Below are positions 52,718-62,920 of a DNA stretch of 64,000 nucleotides, in pieces. The stretch comes from Bradyrhizobium sp. CSA112 (GTDB taxonomy: Bacteria > Pseudomonadota > Alphaproteobacteria > Rhizobiales > Xanthobacteraceae). Below the pieces are notes generated by a model, which ran no database searches, had not been told where the DNA came from, and saw nothing but the letters and a program-made list of their open reading frames with translations. A program made the translations under genes and the position numbers. Positions within the stretch are counted from its first letter, which is position 1. Each line of letters begins with the position of its first letter. The DNA is taken from the NCBI RefSeq assembly GCF_029051645.1, contig NZ_JAACFS010000032.1:25662-89661 (forward strand), given 5' to 3'.

Positions 52718-53329
52718 CTAAATGATGGGCGGCCCACCCTGCCACAGCTTGATCGCGTCAAAGGGGTGAATCAGCATGATGATGTTGAGCGTCAGATTGT
52801 CGCGAATGTGGAGCGCCATCACGAACTCGAACAGCAGCGCAAGCGCCACGGTGATGCCTACCGGTAACTTTTTCGCCAGCAGGAAGCCGCCGATCATCGC
52901 AAGCGAGTCGGAGATCGAATTGACGATGGTATCGCCGAAATAATCCAGCGAGATTGTGCCGGCACGATAGCGGTTGATGATCCAGTCGGAATTTTCGACC
53001 AGTTCCCAGCCGCCCTCCACCAGCATCGCAAGGACCAGGCGGCCCTGCCAGGCGAGGCGAGGGAATGCAAGGATAGCCGCGCCATAGAACAGGATGCCGT
53101 GCAGGATGTGCGACAGCGTGTACCAGTCGGCGATGTGCTGCGAGTTTTCCGAACTCTGCACCACACCGTGCCAGAGTTTGACATAGCCGCAGGCGCAGAT
53201 CGGCAGGCGTCCCATCCCGTACAGGATGGCGGCTTGAGCCGCGAGGATACCGGCTGCGATCGACAGCCATTGCCAGCCTGAAAGGGTGCGGGTGACTGGC
53301 GCGTTGCCGATGCTGCTGGTCGAAGTCAT
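52718..53329 (-). CDS. DUF2585 (UPF0314) membrane protein
   Basis: This 203-residue protein has about five hydrophobic segments and the family's conserved middle: CACGYVKLWHGVVQSSENSQ, then HIADWYTLSHILHGILFYGA, EGGWELVENSDWIINRYRAG and DYFGDTIVNSISDSLAMIGG. The clustered His, Glu and Asp residues in membrane-flanking positions suggest a metal or lipid-related role, but the family is uncharacterised. Its start overlaps the GNAT gene stop by 4 bp (ATGA). It sits between hslV and hslU. Confidence 0.88.
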   Translation of the reverse strand: MTSTSSIGNAPVTRTLSGWQWLSIAAGILAAQAAILYGMGRLPICACGYVKLWHGVVQSSENSQHIADWYTLSHILHGILFYGAAILAFPRLAWQGRLVLAMLVEGGWELVENSDWIINRYRAGTISLDYFGDTIVNSISDSLAMIGGFLLAKKLPVGITVALALLFEFVMALHIRDNLTLNIIMLIHPFDAIKLWQGGPPII

Positions 53330-53811
53330 GCGTTGCGGACCATCAATAAAGCGGGGCCATCAGGTGTATCGACCATACCAGCTTTTTCAAAGCCCGCTTT
53401 CTCATAGGCACGAACGGCTCTTGTGTTGGCGGGATCGGGATCGGTTACGATGCGCGGAGCACCGTTCCGCAAGCGCTCATCAACGAAGGCGCGAATGAGC
53501 GCCGAACCATGGCCGCGTTCGATCATATCGGGCTCGCCGATGAATTGGTCGATGCCGCGGGTGCCGCGCGGGTGTTTGCCAAAACCAGCATTCCACGCGG
53601 TCAGGTCGTAGCATTGCAGATAGCCGAAATCGTTGCCTCCTGCCGAGACGATGAACTGGTCCATCGCGGGTTCGTTAAGGTCTCCACTTACCAGATCATA
53701 TTGCTCGGCCGGATCGCCCCACCACTGCGCGACATGCGGCTCCGCCAGCCAGCGCCGAACCAGCGGTAGATCAGCCGATGTCATCGAACGGAAAACGTAA
53801 TCCGGCGCCAT
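53326..53811 (-). CDS. GNAT family N-acetyltransferase (AAC(6')-like)
   Basis: This 161-residue acetyltransferase resembles aminoglycoside 6'-N-acetyltransferases and siderophore/lysine acetylases (Acetyltransf_8). It has PLVRRWLAEPHVAQWWGDPA near the N-terminus, GTRGIDQFIGEPDMIERGHG, which gives the acetyl-CoA pyrophosphate loop RGHGSALIRAF, and TDPDPANTRAVRAYEKAGFE. The substrate is unknown and resistance should not be assumed. It is 14 bp downstream of hslV and overlaps DUF2585 by 4 bp, so it belongs to the hslV transcript. Confidence 0.88.
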   Translation of the reverse strand: MAPDYVFRSMTSADLPLVRRWLAEPHVAQWWGDPAEQYDLVSGDLNEPAMDQFIVSAGGNDFGYLQCYDLTAWNAGFGKHPRGTRGIDQFIGEPDMIERGHGSALIRAFVDERLRNGAPRIVTDPDPANTRAVRAYEKAGFEKAGMVDTPDGPALLMVRNA

Positions 53812-53825
53812 GACCGGCGGCTCCC

Positions 53826-54377
53826 CTAGAGCGTTTCGATCGTGACGTTGCGGTTGGTGTAGACGCAGATGTCGGCGGCGATATCTAGCGCGCGGCGCAC
53901 GATGGTCTCGGCATCCTTGTCGGTGTCGATCAGGGCGCGAGCGGCCGCCAGGGCATAGTTGCCGCCGGAGCCGATCGCCATCACGCCCGCTTCCGGTTCC
54001 AGTACGTCGCCGGTGCCAGTCAAAACCAGCGAAACGTCCTTGTCGGCGACGATCATCATCGCCTCCAGGCGGCGCAGATACCGGTCGGTCCGCCAGTCCT
54101 TGGCGAGTTCGACCGCCGCGCGGGTCAATTGCCCCGGATACTGCTCCAGCTTGCTTTCCAGCCGCTCGAACAGGGTGAAGGCGTCGGCGGTGGCCCCGGC
54201 GAAGCCGCCGATTACGTCGCCCTTGCCGATTTTCCGGACCTTTTTGGCGTTGGCCTTGATGACGGTCTGGCCGATTGAGACCTGGCCGTCGCCGCCGACC
54301 ACCACCTTGCCGCCCTTGCGGACCGTCACAATGGTCGTGCCGTGCCAGACCGGCAGGTTATTCTCTGATGCTTGCAT
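53826..54377 (-). CDS. hslV: HslUV protease peptidase subunit HslV
   Basis: This 183-residue proteasome-like peptidase has a short propeptide of 13 residues, after which the mature protein would start at catalytic Thr14 (HGTTIVTVRKGGKVVVGGDG). Further marks are KVRKIGKGDVIGGFAGATAD and VLEPEAGVMAIGSGGNYALA. It forms the proteolytic core with HslU caps. It opens the operon. The 191-bp divergent gap to hisB should carry its promoter, which I could not place with certainty. Confidence 0.97.
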   Translation of the reverse strand: MQASENNLPVWHGTTIVTVRKGGKVVVGGDGQVSIGQTVIKANAKKVRKIGKGDVIGGFAGATADAFTLFERLESKLEQYPGQLTRAAVELAKDWRTDRYLRRLEAMMIVADKDVSLVLTGTGDVLEPEAGVMAIGSGGNYALAAARALIDTDKDAETIVRRALDIAADICVYTNRNVTIETL

Positions 54378-54568
54378 GAAATACCCTCGTTCCCGTCAGA
54401 TTTAGGGGTTGATGGGCGGGGATACAATCGCAGGATTTCACGCCGATTTCGCTCACCATAGGCCCAGCTTCGGCCCTTCAGGCGCGATCCCGCAGTAGCG
54501 AAGGCGACATCGGCCTGTTAAAAGGGCCGCGTTTTCGCCCCCCCGGCGGCCAAAGGGAAGCAGCTTTC

Positions 54569-55162
54569 ATGCGCACAGCGTCCGTCAAGCGCAAGACCAA
54601 GGAAACCGACATCGAGGTCGCGGTGAACCTCGACGGTACCGGCGTATCTGATGTTTCGACCGGTATCGGCTTTTTCGACCATATGCTCGATCTCCTGGCC
54701 CGGCATTCCCGCATCGACATTACGGTCAAGGCGGACGGCGACCTCCACGTCGACCACCACCACACCACCGAGGACGTGGGCATCGCGCTCGGCCAGGCCG
54801 TGAAGCAGGCGCTCGGCACCATGGCCGGCATCACTCGCTATGCCTCGATCCACATGCCGATGGACGAGACGCTGTCGCGCGTCGTGATCGACATTTCCGG
54901 CCGGCCGGTGCTGGTGTTCAAGGTCGATTTTCCGCGCGACAAGATAGGTACGTTCGACACCGAATTGGTGCGCGAATGGTTCAACGCCTTCACCATCAAT
55001 GCCGGCGTGACTTTGCACGTCGAGACCCTATATGGCGAGAACAGCCATCATATCGCCGAATCCTGTTTCAAGGGTCTGGCGAGGGCGCTCCGTGCCGCGG
55101 TTGCGATCGATCCGCGCGCGGCGGGCGAAGTGCCTTCCACCAAGGGTCAGCTCGGCGGCTGA
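54569..55162 (+). CDS. hisB: Imidazoleglycerol-phosphate dehydratase
   Basis: This 197-residue monofunctional HisB has the metal-binding motifs FFDHMLDLLARHSRIDI, HVDHHHTTEDVGIALGQAVK and the second set ENSHHIAESCFKGLARALR. It dehydrates imidazole glycerol phosphate in histidine synthesis. The gene opens a rightward his operon: hisB, DUF2628, hisH, hisA, hisF, hisE, then coaA. An AGGGAAGC ribosome-binding site precedes the ATG. Confidence 0.97.
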   Translation: MRTASVKRKTKETDIEVAVNLDGTGVSDVSTGIGFFDHMLDLLARHSRIDITVKADGDLHVDHHHTTEDVGIALGQAVKQALGTMAGITRYASIHMPMDETLSRVVIDISGRPVLVFKVDFPRDKIGTFDTELVREWFNAFTINAGVTLHVETLYGENSHHIAESCFKGLARALRAAVAIDPRAAGEVPSTKGQLGG

Positions 55163-55201
55163 TTTCTTGTTCGCGTTTTTGTTTCGCGGCGGAGAGGTTC
55201 G

Positions 55202-55735
55202 ATGCCGGTCTACACAGTGCATGCTCCCGTAGCCAACGGCGCCGATTTTGCGGCGACCGACAAGTTCGTCTTTGTCCGCGACGGCTTCCATTTCTGGGCT
55301 GCGGTCGCGAGCGTGATCTGGCTGCTGTGGCATCGGCTGTGGCTGGCGCTGATCGGCTGGATCGTTCTGATGATCGCCATCCAGCTTGGGATGTCGGCGC
55401 TGGGCGCCAGCCGCGGCACGATCTTCGCCGTTGACGTCCTGATTTCCATCCTGATGGGTCTGGAAGCGGCCAGCCTGCGGCGCTGGACATTGTCGCGGCG
55501 CAAATGGCGCCAGCTCGATATCGTAGTCGCCGACGACGAGGAAACGGCCGAACGCCGTTTCTTCGAACGCTGGACCGCCCGGCAGCGTGGCCTCACCAAC
55601 GACCAATGGGCGGTCGATCGCGGTGCACCGCCGCCAACCCGCAACATTCCAGGCCAGCCGTTCTCCAAACCGCCGCCGCCATTGCCGCAAGGCGGAATCA
55701 TCGGCCTGTTTCCGGAGCCGGGAGGGCCGCGATGA
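55202..55735 (+). CDS. DUF2628 family membrane protein
   Basis: This 177-residue protein begins MPVYTVHAPVANGADFAATD, the DUF2628 start, with FVFVRDGFHFWAAVASVIWL as the conserved core and three hydrophobic segments to about residue 90. The cytoplasmic tail is charged, then Pro-rich (PAVLQ-type region absent; it ends KPPPPLPQGGIIGLFPEPGG). The function is unknown. Its position between hisB and hisH is a recurrent alphaproteobacterial arrangement, and its stop overlaps the hisH start (ATGA). Confidence 0.87.
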   Translation: MPVYTVHAPVANGADFAATDKFVFVRDGFHFWAAVASVIWLLWHRLWLALIGWIVLMIAIQLGMSALGASRGTIFAVDVLISILMGLEAASLRRWTLSRRKWRQLDIVVADDEETAERRFFERWTARQRGLTNDQWAVDRGAPPPTRNIPGQPFSKPPPPLPQGGIIGLFPEPGGPR

Positions 55736-56382
55736 CCGTTGCAATCGTCGATTACGGCTCCGGCAATCTTCACTCGGCGGCAAAGGCGTTCGAGCGGGCC
55801 TCGCGGAGCATGGAAGATCCGCAGAAGGTCATGGTGACGCGCGATCCGGAAGCCGTGTACCGCGCCGACCGCATCGTGCTGCCCGGCGTCGGCGCCTTCG
55901 CTGACTGCCGCCGCGGCCTCGATGCGGTGGACGGCATGCTGGACGCGATGACGGAAGCCGTGCGCGTCAAGGCGCGGCCTTTCTTCGGCATCTGCGTCGG
56001 CATGCAGTTAATGGCGACGCGCGGCAAGGAGCATGTCGTAACCGAGGGCTTCAACTGGATTGAAGGCGACGTCGAGAAGATCTCGCCGCGCGAGCAAAAC
56101 CTGAAGATCCCGCACATGGGCTGGAATACGCTCGACCTAGTCCGTGAGCATCCGGTGCTGGAGCGGCTGCCGCTCGGGCCGAAGGGCCGGCATGCCTATT
56201 TCGTGCATTCCTATCACCTCAACGCGTCCAACGAGGCCGACGTGCTGGCGCGCGCCGACTACGGCGGGCCGGTGACGGCGATCGTGGGCAAGGACACCGC
56301 GATCGGTACGCAATTTCACCCCGAGAAGAGCCAGCGTTTTGGGTTGGCCCTGATCTCGAACTTTTTGAAGTGGAAGCCGTGA
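55732..56382 (+). CDS. hisH: Imidazole glycerol phosphate synthase, glutaminase subunit
   Basis: This 216-residue class I glutamine amidotransferase has the nucleophile elbow FFGICVGMQLMA, the oxyanion region ADRIVLPGVGAFADCRRGLD and the catalytic His/Glu in GTQFHPEKSQRFGLALISNF. It releases ammonia for HisF. The start overlaps the DUF2628 stop by 4 bp and its stop overlaps the hisA GTG start, so translation is coupled through this part of the operon. Confidence 0.97.
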   Translation: MTVAIVDYGSGNLHSAAKAFERASRSMEDPQKVMVTRDPEAVYRADRIVLPGVGAFADCRRGLDAVDGMLDAMTEAVRVKARPFFGICVGMQLMATRGKEHVVTEGFNWIEGDVEKISPREQNLKIPHMGWNTLDLVREHPVLERLPLGPKGRHAYFVHSYHLNASNEADVLARADYGGPVTAIVGKDTAIGTQFHPEKSQRFGLALISNFLKWKP

Positions 56383-57119
56383 TTCTCTTTCCCGCGGTTG
56401 ACTTGAAGAACGGCCAGTGCGTGCGCCTCGAACAGGGCGACATGTCGCGCGCGACCGTGTTCAACCTCGATCCCGCGGCGCAGGCGCGGTCCTTCGCCGA
56501 GCAGGGGTTCGAGTATCTGCATGTCGTCGATCTCGACGGCGCGTTTGCCGGCAAGCCGATGAACGCGCTCGCGGTCGAAGCGATGCTGAAGGCCGTCACC
56601 ATGCCGGTGCAGCTTGGCGGCGGCATTCGCGACCTCAAGACCGTGGAAGCCTGGCTCGACAAGGGCATTGCGCGCGTCATCATCGGCACCGCCGCGGTGC
56701 GCGATCCCGAGCTGGTGAAGAGCGCCGCGAAAAAATTTACCGGACGCGTCGCTGTTGGCCTCGACGCCCGCGACGGCAAGGTCGCCGTCGAAGGCTGGGC
56801 CGAGACCTCGCAGGTGACCGCGCTCGAAATCGCGCAGCGTTTCGAGGATGCCGGCGTCGCCGCCATCATCTTCACCGACATCGCGCGCGACGGCCTGCTG
56901 AAGGGCCTCAACCTCGATGCGACGATCGCGCTGGCCGAGCGCATTTCCATCCCCGTGATCGCTTCCGGCGGCTTCGCCTCGATCGAGGACGTCAAGGCGC
57001 TGCTCGAGCCGCGCGCAAAAAAGCTTGCCGGCGCCATTGCCGGCCGCGCGCTCTATGACGGCCGGCTTGATCCCGCCGCCGCGTTGACGCTGATCCGCAA
57101 CGCGCGCGCCGCGGCGTAG
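56379..57119 (+). CDS. hisA: Phosphoribosylformimino-5-aminoimidazole carboxamide ribotide isomerase
   Basis: This 246-residue TIM barrel starts MILFPAVDLKNGQCVRLEQG with catalytic Asp8. It carries the two half-barrel phosphate sites, PVQLGGGIRDLKTVEAWLDK and PVIASGGFASIEDVKALLEP, plus FTDIARDGLLKGLNLDATIA with the second Asp. It isomerises ProFAR to PRFAR. GTG 56379 forms a GTGA overlap with the hisH stop; GTG 56370 three codons earlier is the alternative. Confidence 0.96.
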   Translation: MILFPAVDLKNGQCVRLEQGDMSRATVFNLDPAAQARSFAEQGFEYLHVVDLDGAFAGKPMNALAVEAMLKAVTMPVQLGGGIRDLKTVEAWLDKGIARVIIGTAAVRDPELVKSAAKKFTGRVAVGLDARDGKVAVEGWAETSQVTALEIAQRFEDAGVAAIIFTDIARDGLLKGLNLDATIALAERISIPVIASGGFASIEDVKALLEPRAKKLAGAIAGRALYDGRLDPAAALTLIRNARAAA

Positions 57120-57156
57120 AGCCATGGTCAGGATCATGGCTCGACCTTTTTATTTT
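57119..57156 (+). terminator. Terminator-like hairpin between hisA and hisF
   Basis: An 8-bp stem GAGCCATG / CATGGCTC (57119-57142) with an 8-nt loop is followed by GACCTTTTTATTTT. It begins on the last base of the hisA stop codon. The stem is short and half A/T, so it may cause partial termination inside the operon rather than a full stop. Confidence 0.55.
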
Positions 57157-57204
57157 GACGCGTTTTCTTCACGCGAACCGGTGCCCACTTCGCGTGAAAA
57201 CGCT
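57153..57204. repeat. Intergenic palindrome, family F (copy 2)
   Basis: GACGCGTTTTCTTCACGCGA then ACCGGTGCCCACTTCGCG and TGAAAACGC form a dyad that matches, in reverse orientation, the element at 47309-47360. It lies between hisA and hisF on the presumed transcript. Confidence 0.8.
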
Positions 57205-57218
57205 TTGGGAGTTTTGTG

Positions 57219-57995
57219 ATGTTCAAGGTCCGCGTCATTCCCTGTCTCGACGTCAAAGACGGTCGGGTCGTCAAGGGCGTCAACTTCGTCGACCTGCGCG
57301 ACGCCGGCGATCCGGTGGAAGCTGCGATCGCATATGACGCCGCCGGCGCCGACGAATTGTGCTTCCTTGACATTACCGCGACCCATGAAAACCGCGGCAC
57401 CATGCTGGACGTCGTGCGGCGCACAGCGGAAGCCTGCTTCATGCCGCTGACGGTCGGCGGCGGGGTGCGCACCATCGATGACATCAAGACGCTGCTGAGG
57501 TACGGAGCCGACAAGGCCTCGATCAATTCGGCCGCGGTCAGCAACCGCGAATTTGTCAAGCAGGCGGCCGAAAAGTTCGGCGAGCAGTGCATCGTGGTCG
57601 CGATCGACGCCAAGCGGGTCAAGCGCGGCGGCGGCTCGGACCGCTGGGAGATCTTTACCCACGGCGGACGCAATTCCACCGGGATCGACGCCATCGAATA
57701 CGCCCAGGAAGTGGTGTCGCTCGGTGCCGGTGAAATCCTGCTGACCTCGATGGACCGCGACGGCACGCGGCAGGGATTCGACCTGCCGCTGACGCAGGCA
57801 ATCGCCGACAGTGTCCCTGTACCGGTCATCGCCTCCGGCGGCGTGGGCAATCTCGACCATCTCGTCGACGGCATCCGCCAGGGCCACGCCACCGCGGTGC
57901 TGGCCGCCTCGATATTCCACTTCGGCGAATTTACCATACGCCAAGCCAAGGAGCACATGGTGCGCGCCGGGCTGCCGATGCGGCTCGATCCCTGA
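57219..57995 (+). CDS. hisF: Imidazole glycerol phosphate synthase, cyclase subunit
   Basis: This 258-residue TIM barrel has MFKVRVIPCLDVKDGRVVKG with catalytic Asp11, ADELCFLDITATHENRGTML, PLTVGGGVRTIDDIKTLLRY and the second catalytic Asp in LLTSMDRDGTRQGFDLPLTQ. It joins PRFAR and HisH-derived ammonia to give IGP and AICAR. ATG 57219 is used; a GTG lies directly before it. It is separated from hisA by 99 bp with a hairpin and repeat, unlike the tightly overlapped genes before. Confidence 0.97.
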   Translation: MFKVRVIPCLDVKDGRVVKGVNFVDLRDAGDPVEAAIAYDAAGADELCFLDITATHENRGTMLDVVRRTAEACFMPLTVGGGVRTIDDIKTLLRYGADKASINSAAVSNREFVKQAAEKFGEQCIVVAIDAKRVKRGGGSDRWEIFTHGGRNSTGIDAIEYAQEVVSLGAGEILLTSMDRDGTRQGFDLPLTQAIADSVPVPVIASGGVGNLDHLVDGIRQGHATAVLAASIFHFGEFTIRQAKEHMVRAGLPMRLDP

Positions 57996-58078
57996 CGACT
58001 CCCCGTCACAAAAGTGCTAAGTCCTTCTCTGGGACGGCGCCGCGGCCTTTGGCCGGACGCGAGTGTTGAGTTCGGTTG

Positions 58079-58402
58079 ATGTCGCGTTTTACGATCCATG
58101 ATCTGGCCGCCACCATCGATGCACGGGCCGCATCGGGAGGGGAGGCGTCCTACACCCGCAAATTGCTCGACAAGGGCGCGGAGCACTGCGCCAAGAAGCT
58201 GGGCGAGGAAGCGGTCGAGACCGTGATTGCGGCCGTCGAGAACGATCGGGATCACTTGATCGCCGAAAGCGCCGACCTGCTGTTCCACCTGCTGGTGCTT
58301 CTGAAGTCGCGTGGCGTGAAGCTTGAAGAGGTCGAAGCCGCGCTGGCGCAGCGGACATCGATGTCCGGGCTCGAGGAGAAGGCGTCGCGCAAGCGCGACT
58401 AA
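58079..58402 (+). CDS. hisE: Phosphoribosyl-ATP diphosphatase
   Basis: This 107-residue protein of the MazG-like all-alpha class reads SRFTIHDLAATIDARAASGG, then SYTRKLLDKGAEHCAKKLGE and EEAVETVIAAVENDRDHLIA, the metal-binding Glu set, and ADLLFHLLVLLKSRGVKLEE. It hydrolyses PR-ATP to PR-AMP, the second step of histidine synthesis. It follows hisF by 83 bp and precedes coaA by 15 bp. The partner hisI is not in the window. Confidence 0.95.
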   Translation: MSRFTIHDLAATIDARAASGGEASYTRKLLDKGAEHCAKKLGEEAVETVIAAVENDRDHLIAESADLLFHLLVLLKSRGVKLEEVEAALAQRTSMSGLEEKASRKRD

Positions 58403-58417
58403 CCGAGAGGGCAGCTC

Positions 58418-59374
58418 ATGGATATCCGCACCCCCGATCAGCAATACAATCCCTACCGCGTCTTCACCCGAGAGCAGTGGGCGCGGCTGCGCGACGACAC
58501 GCCGATGACGCTGGAGCCGGGCGAATTCGAGCGGCTGCGCTCGATGCACGACCGCCTCGACATGCAGGAGGTCGAGGACATCTATCTGCCGCTGTCACGC
58601 CTGCTGTCGATCTATGTCGATGCGACTGATCGGCTCTTCCGGGCGCAGCGCCAGTTTCTCGGTATCCGCGACCGCAAGGTGCCCTACATCATCGGCGTCG
58701 CCGGCTCGGTCGCTGCCGGCAAATCGACCACCGCGCGCGTGTTGCAGGCGCTGCTGGCGCGCTGGTCGCCGCGGCCCAAGGTCGACCTGGTGACGACCGA
58801 CGGCTTCCTGTTTCCCAATGCTGTGCTCGAGCGGCAGGGCCTGATGCAGAAAAAGGGTTTTCCCGAGAGCTACGATCTGCCGATGCTGCTGTCGTTTCTC
58901 TCTGACATCAAGGCCGGGCGCCGGCCTGTGCGCGCGCCGGTCTATTCGCACCTGGTCTACGACATCATTCCGAACGAATGGATCGAGGTCGATCGCCCCG
59001 ACATCCTGATTGTCGAGGGCGTCAACGTGCTGCAGACCGGCCGTCTGCCGCGCGACGGCAAGGCCGTGCCCGTGGTGTCTGATTTCTTCGACTTCTCCGT
59101 CTATATCGATGCCGACGAACCGGTGCTGCGCGAATGGTATGTGCGGCGCTTCCTTGCGCTCAGGGATACCGCGTTCCACGATCCCAAGTCGTATTTCCAT
59201 CGCTACGCGGTGCTTTCGGATGAGGAGGCCACCGCCACCGCGATCGCGATCTGGGAGCGCACCAACCTCGCCAATCTCGAGGACAACATCCTGCCGACCC
59301 GGCCGCGCGCGACGCTGATCCTGAAAAAGCGCGCCGATCATCTGGTCGAGACGGTGGCGCTGCGGCGGTTGTAG
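58418..59374 (+). CDS. coaA: Pantothenate kinase (type I)
   Basis: This 318-residue type I kinase has P-loop GVAGSVAAGKSTTARVLQAL near residues 93-112, VTTDGFLFPNAVLERQGLMQ with the catalytic Asp, GFPESYDLPMLLSFLSDIKA and a lid region with PDILIVEGVNVLQTG. It phosphorylates pantothenate, the first committed step of CoA synthesis and usually the point of CoA feedback. It closes the his operon-linked run and has an AGGGCAG ribosome-binding site. With coaE in the window, two CoA steps flank the origin region. Confidence 0.96.
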   Translation: MDIRTPDQQYNPYRVFTREQWARLRDDTPMTLEPGEFERLRSMHDRLDMQEVEDIYLPLSRLLSIYVDATDRLFRAQRQFLGIRDRKVPYIIGVAGSVAAGKSTTARVLQALLARWSPRPKVDLVTTDGFLFPNAVLERQGLMQKKGFPESYDLPMLLSFLSDIKAGRRPVRAPVYSHLVYDIIPNEWIEVDRPDILIVEGVNVLQTGRLPRDGKAVPVVSDFFDFSVYIDADEPVLREWYVRRFLALRDTAFHDPKSYFHRYAVLSDEEATATAIAIWERTNLANLEDNILPTRPRATLILKKRADHLVETVALRRL

Positions 59375-59406
59375 CCGTTCAACTCACCCTCATAGCAGCC
59401 ATCAAA

Positions 59407-59609
59407 CCCTCATGGTGAGGAGGCGCCTCAGCGCCGTCTCCGGACGATGCTTCGCATCGCCGGGAGAACCACGAGGCCCGGCTGGTGCCATTCATCCTTC
59501 GAGACGCGCGAAGACGCGCTCCTCAGGATGAGGTCTGGCAATGTTGGTGGGCACGCTTCCACCTTCGCTCTACGAGCGTCGGCGGACAGGTCGCTTTGCC
59601 AACCCTACG
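59407..59609. repeat. Composite intergenic repeat cluster (families G and D)
   Basis: Three dyads follow each other. CTCATGGTGAGGAGGCGCCT with GATGCTTCGCATCGCC (59408-59464) is the first. CATCCTTCGAGACGCGCGAA / GACGCGCTCCTCAGGATGAG (59491-59532) is the second. A degenerate family D element, TTGGTGGGCACGCTTCC ... CGCTTTGCCAACCCTACG (59543-59609), is the third. They fill most of the 249-bp gap between coaA and the convergent kinase. Confidence 0.78.
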
Positions 59610-59623
59610 AGTCTCCCAAATCC

Positions 59624-61858
<2,235 letters not shown>

Positions 61859-62001
61859 CGCCGATGACCCTGAGCTTGCTGCTTGAATTGAACCGGCTTG
61901 CTTCGCCGCCTCTTTGAGGCAGACGATGCGTCGCCGACGTTGCAAAGTGCTTGAGGCTCCCAGCGCGTGACGACCGCGATGAGAACAGGGTGAATAAAGT
62001 G

Positions 62002-62469
62002 TTAAAGCGACGCTGCTTCGACGCGGTGGTGCTCGCCGCGGGCACCGACGATCAGGGCGGCGGCATCGAGCAGCGAAAAGCTGTTCGAGGACACGAAGAT
62101 CCGGAAGTCGGCCGGTCCATCCCTGGAAAGATAGATGACGGGGTCGGAGCCTGTGCGAGCGCGGGAGATCGCGACCAGCCGCGGTGGCGCATTGCGCCCG
62201 CACGCGCCGGCCTCCGTCGTATCGATGTCGTCGGTCACGGTGAAGTCGGCCGCTTCCGCGTTGTCGGAGATCTGGACCCACACGGTCGCGCGGGAGGGAT
62301 CGTCCGTGAAGCTGACATGCCGGTGCGCCTGCCAGGAGAGGGTGGCGATCTGGACGGAAGTGCCTGATATCTCGATGCAGGGCCGCGGCCCGGCCAAAAA
62401 CTCGCCGCGTGCGAACAAAGCGGCAATCGCCAGCGGAATCGCCGAGGCCAGGATCTTCAAACGCAACAT
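62002..62469 (-). CDS. Small exported protein of unknown function
   Basis: This 155-residue protein has an N-terminal signal-like segment (LKILASAIPLAIAALFARGE) and no further membrane helix. The mature part is beta-rich: CIEISGTSVQIATLSWQAHR, then HVSFTDDPSRATVWVQISDN and DFTVTDDIDTTEAGACGRNA. Two Cys residues could form a disulfide. I do not recognise the family. It reads the same way as the hybrid kinase 143 bp downstream, and could be a periplasmic partner or simply a neighbour. Confidence 0.65.
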   Translation of the reverse strand: MLRLKILASAIPLAIAALFARGEFLAGPRPCIEISGTSVQIATLSWQAHRHVSFTDDPSRATVWVQISDNAEAADFTVTDDIDTTEAGACGRNAPPRLVAISRARTGSDPVIYLSRDGPADFRIFVSSNSFSLLDAAALIVGARGEHHRVEAASL

Positions 62470-62634
62470 GACACGCTACTCGCCAGGCACAGACCCGCAA
62501 CACGGGGCTTATGGTTGGTGGAGGGTAAAGGAAACTAGTTACCGCCGCGTTGACACGGGTTGCTTTTTGTAAGCGCCGCATCCTTATTGCGAGTGCGCCG
62601 TGGCCTCATCGGTGAAGCGCCGCCGTCTCCAAAT

Positions 62635-62752
62635 CGTCATTGCGAGCCACCCGGTCGGCGCGTAGCGCCGCCGGATGACAGGCTCCGCGAAGCAATCCAT
62701 CCTTCCGCACGCGAGGTGGCAATGGATTGCTTCGCTGCGCTCGCAATGACGG
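62635..62752. repeat. Intergenic palindrome, family E (copy 2)
   Basis: CGTCATTGCGAGCCACCCGG at the left and GCGCTCGCAATGACG at the right are the outer arms. The interior has TCGGCGCGTAGCGCCGCCGG and ATGACAGGCTCCGCGAAGCA. It matches 38299-38419 in frame but has a different inner hairpin sequence. A further small dyad, TCATCCCCCGCGAATGCGGG, follows at about 62777. Confidence 0.83.
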
Positions 62753-62830
62753 GGGAGGTATCGACACCCACCACTGTCATCCCCCGCGAATGCGGGGGAT
62801 GCTCGGGCGAAGCGGCTATTGTGCGATGCA

Positions 62831-62920
62831 CTAGGCCGCCCGCCGCAAACCCTCGGCCAGCGCGCGATAGGACAATGCCTCCGCCAGATGCAGCCGGCCG
62901 ATTTTCCCGCGCCGTCCTGC
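62831..62920 (-). pseudogene. C-terminal remnant of a ComM/YifB-type Mg-chelatase-like ATPase
   Basis: The minus strand ends in KIGRLHLAEALSYRALAEGL then RRAA and a stop at 62831-62833. This matches the last residues of ComM-family AAA+ proteins (typically ...DLDG..KVGRLHLAEALSYR...). Upstream on the same strand the homology ends within about 12 residues, possibly after a frame change (QVRQDGAGK). The rest of the roughly 510-residue gene is not here. The segment is directly upstream of the SDR gene, which reads the other way. Confidence 0.6.

Noticed and set aside
53326..53811. Aminoglycoside resistance gene
   Set aside because: The protein belongs to the wide GNAT group that includes AAC(6') enzymes, but it is chromosomal in the hslVU operon and nothing shows drug specificity.
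57153..57204. Possible fifth parS (GCGTTTTC...GAAAACGC dyad)
   Set aside because: The arms resemble parS only in the TTTC/GAAA ends. The centre lacks CACGTG and the whole matches the dispersed family F repeat.
57134..58549. Minus-strand open frame of 471 codons
   Set aside because: Crosses hisF and hisE in antisense and runs through a dispersed repeat, which real genes here avoid.
61859..62581. 241-codon N-terminal extension of the hybrid kinase
   Set aside because: Arg/Pro-rich sequence that lies on top of the small exported protein gene in another frame; the kinase starts naturally at its membrane helix with Met at 61858.
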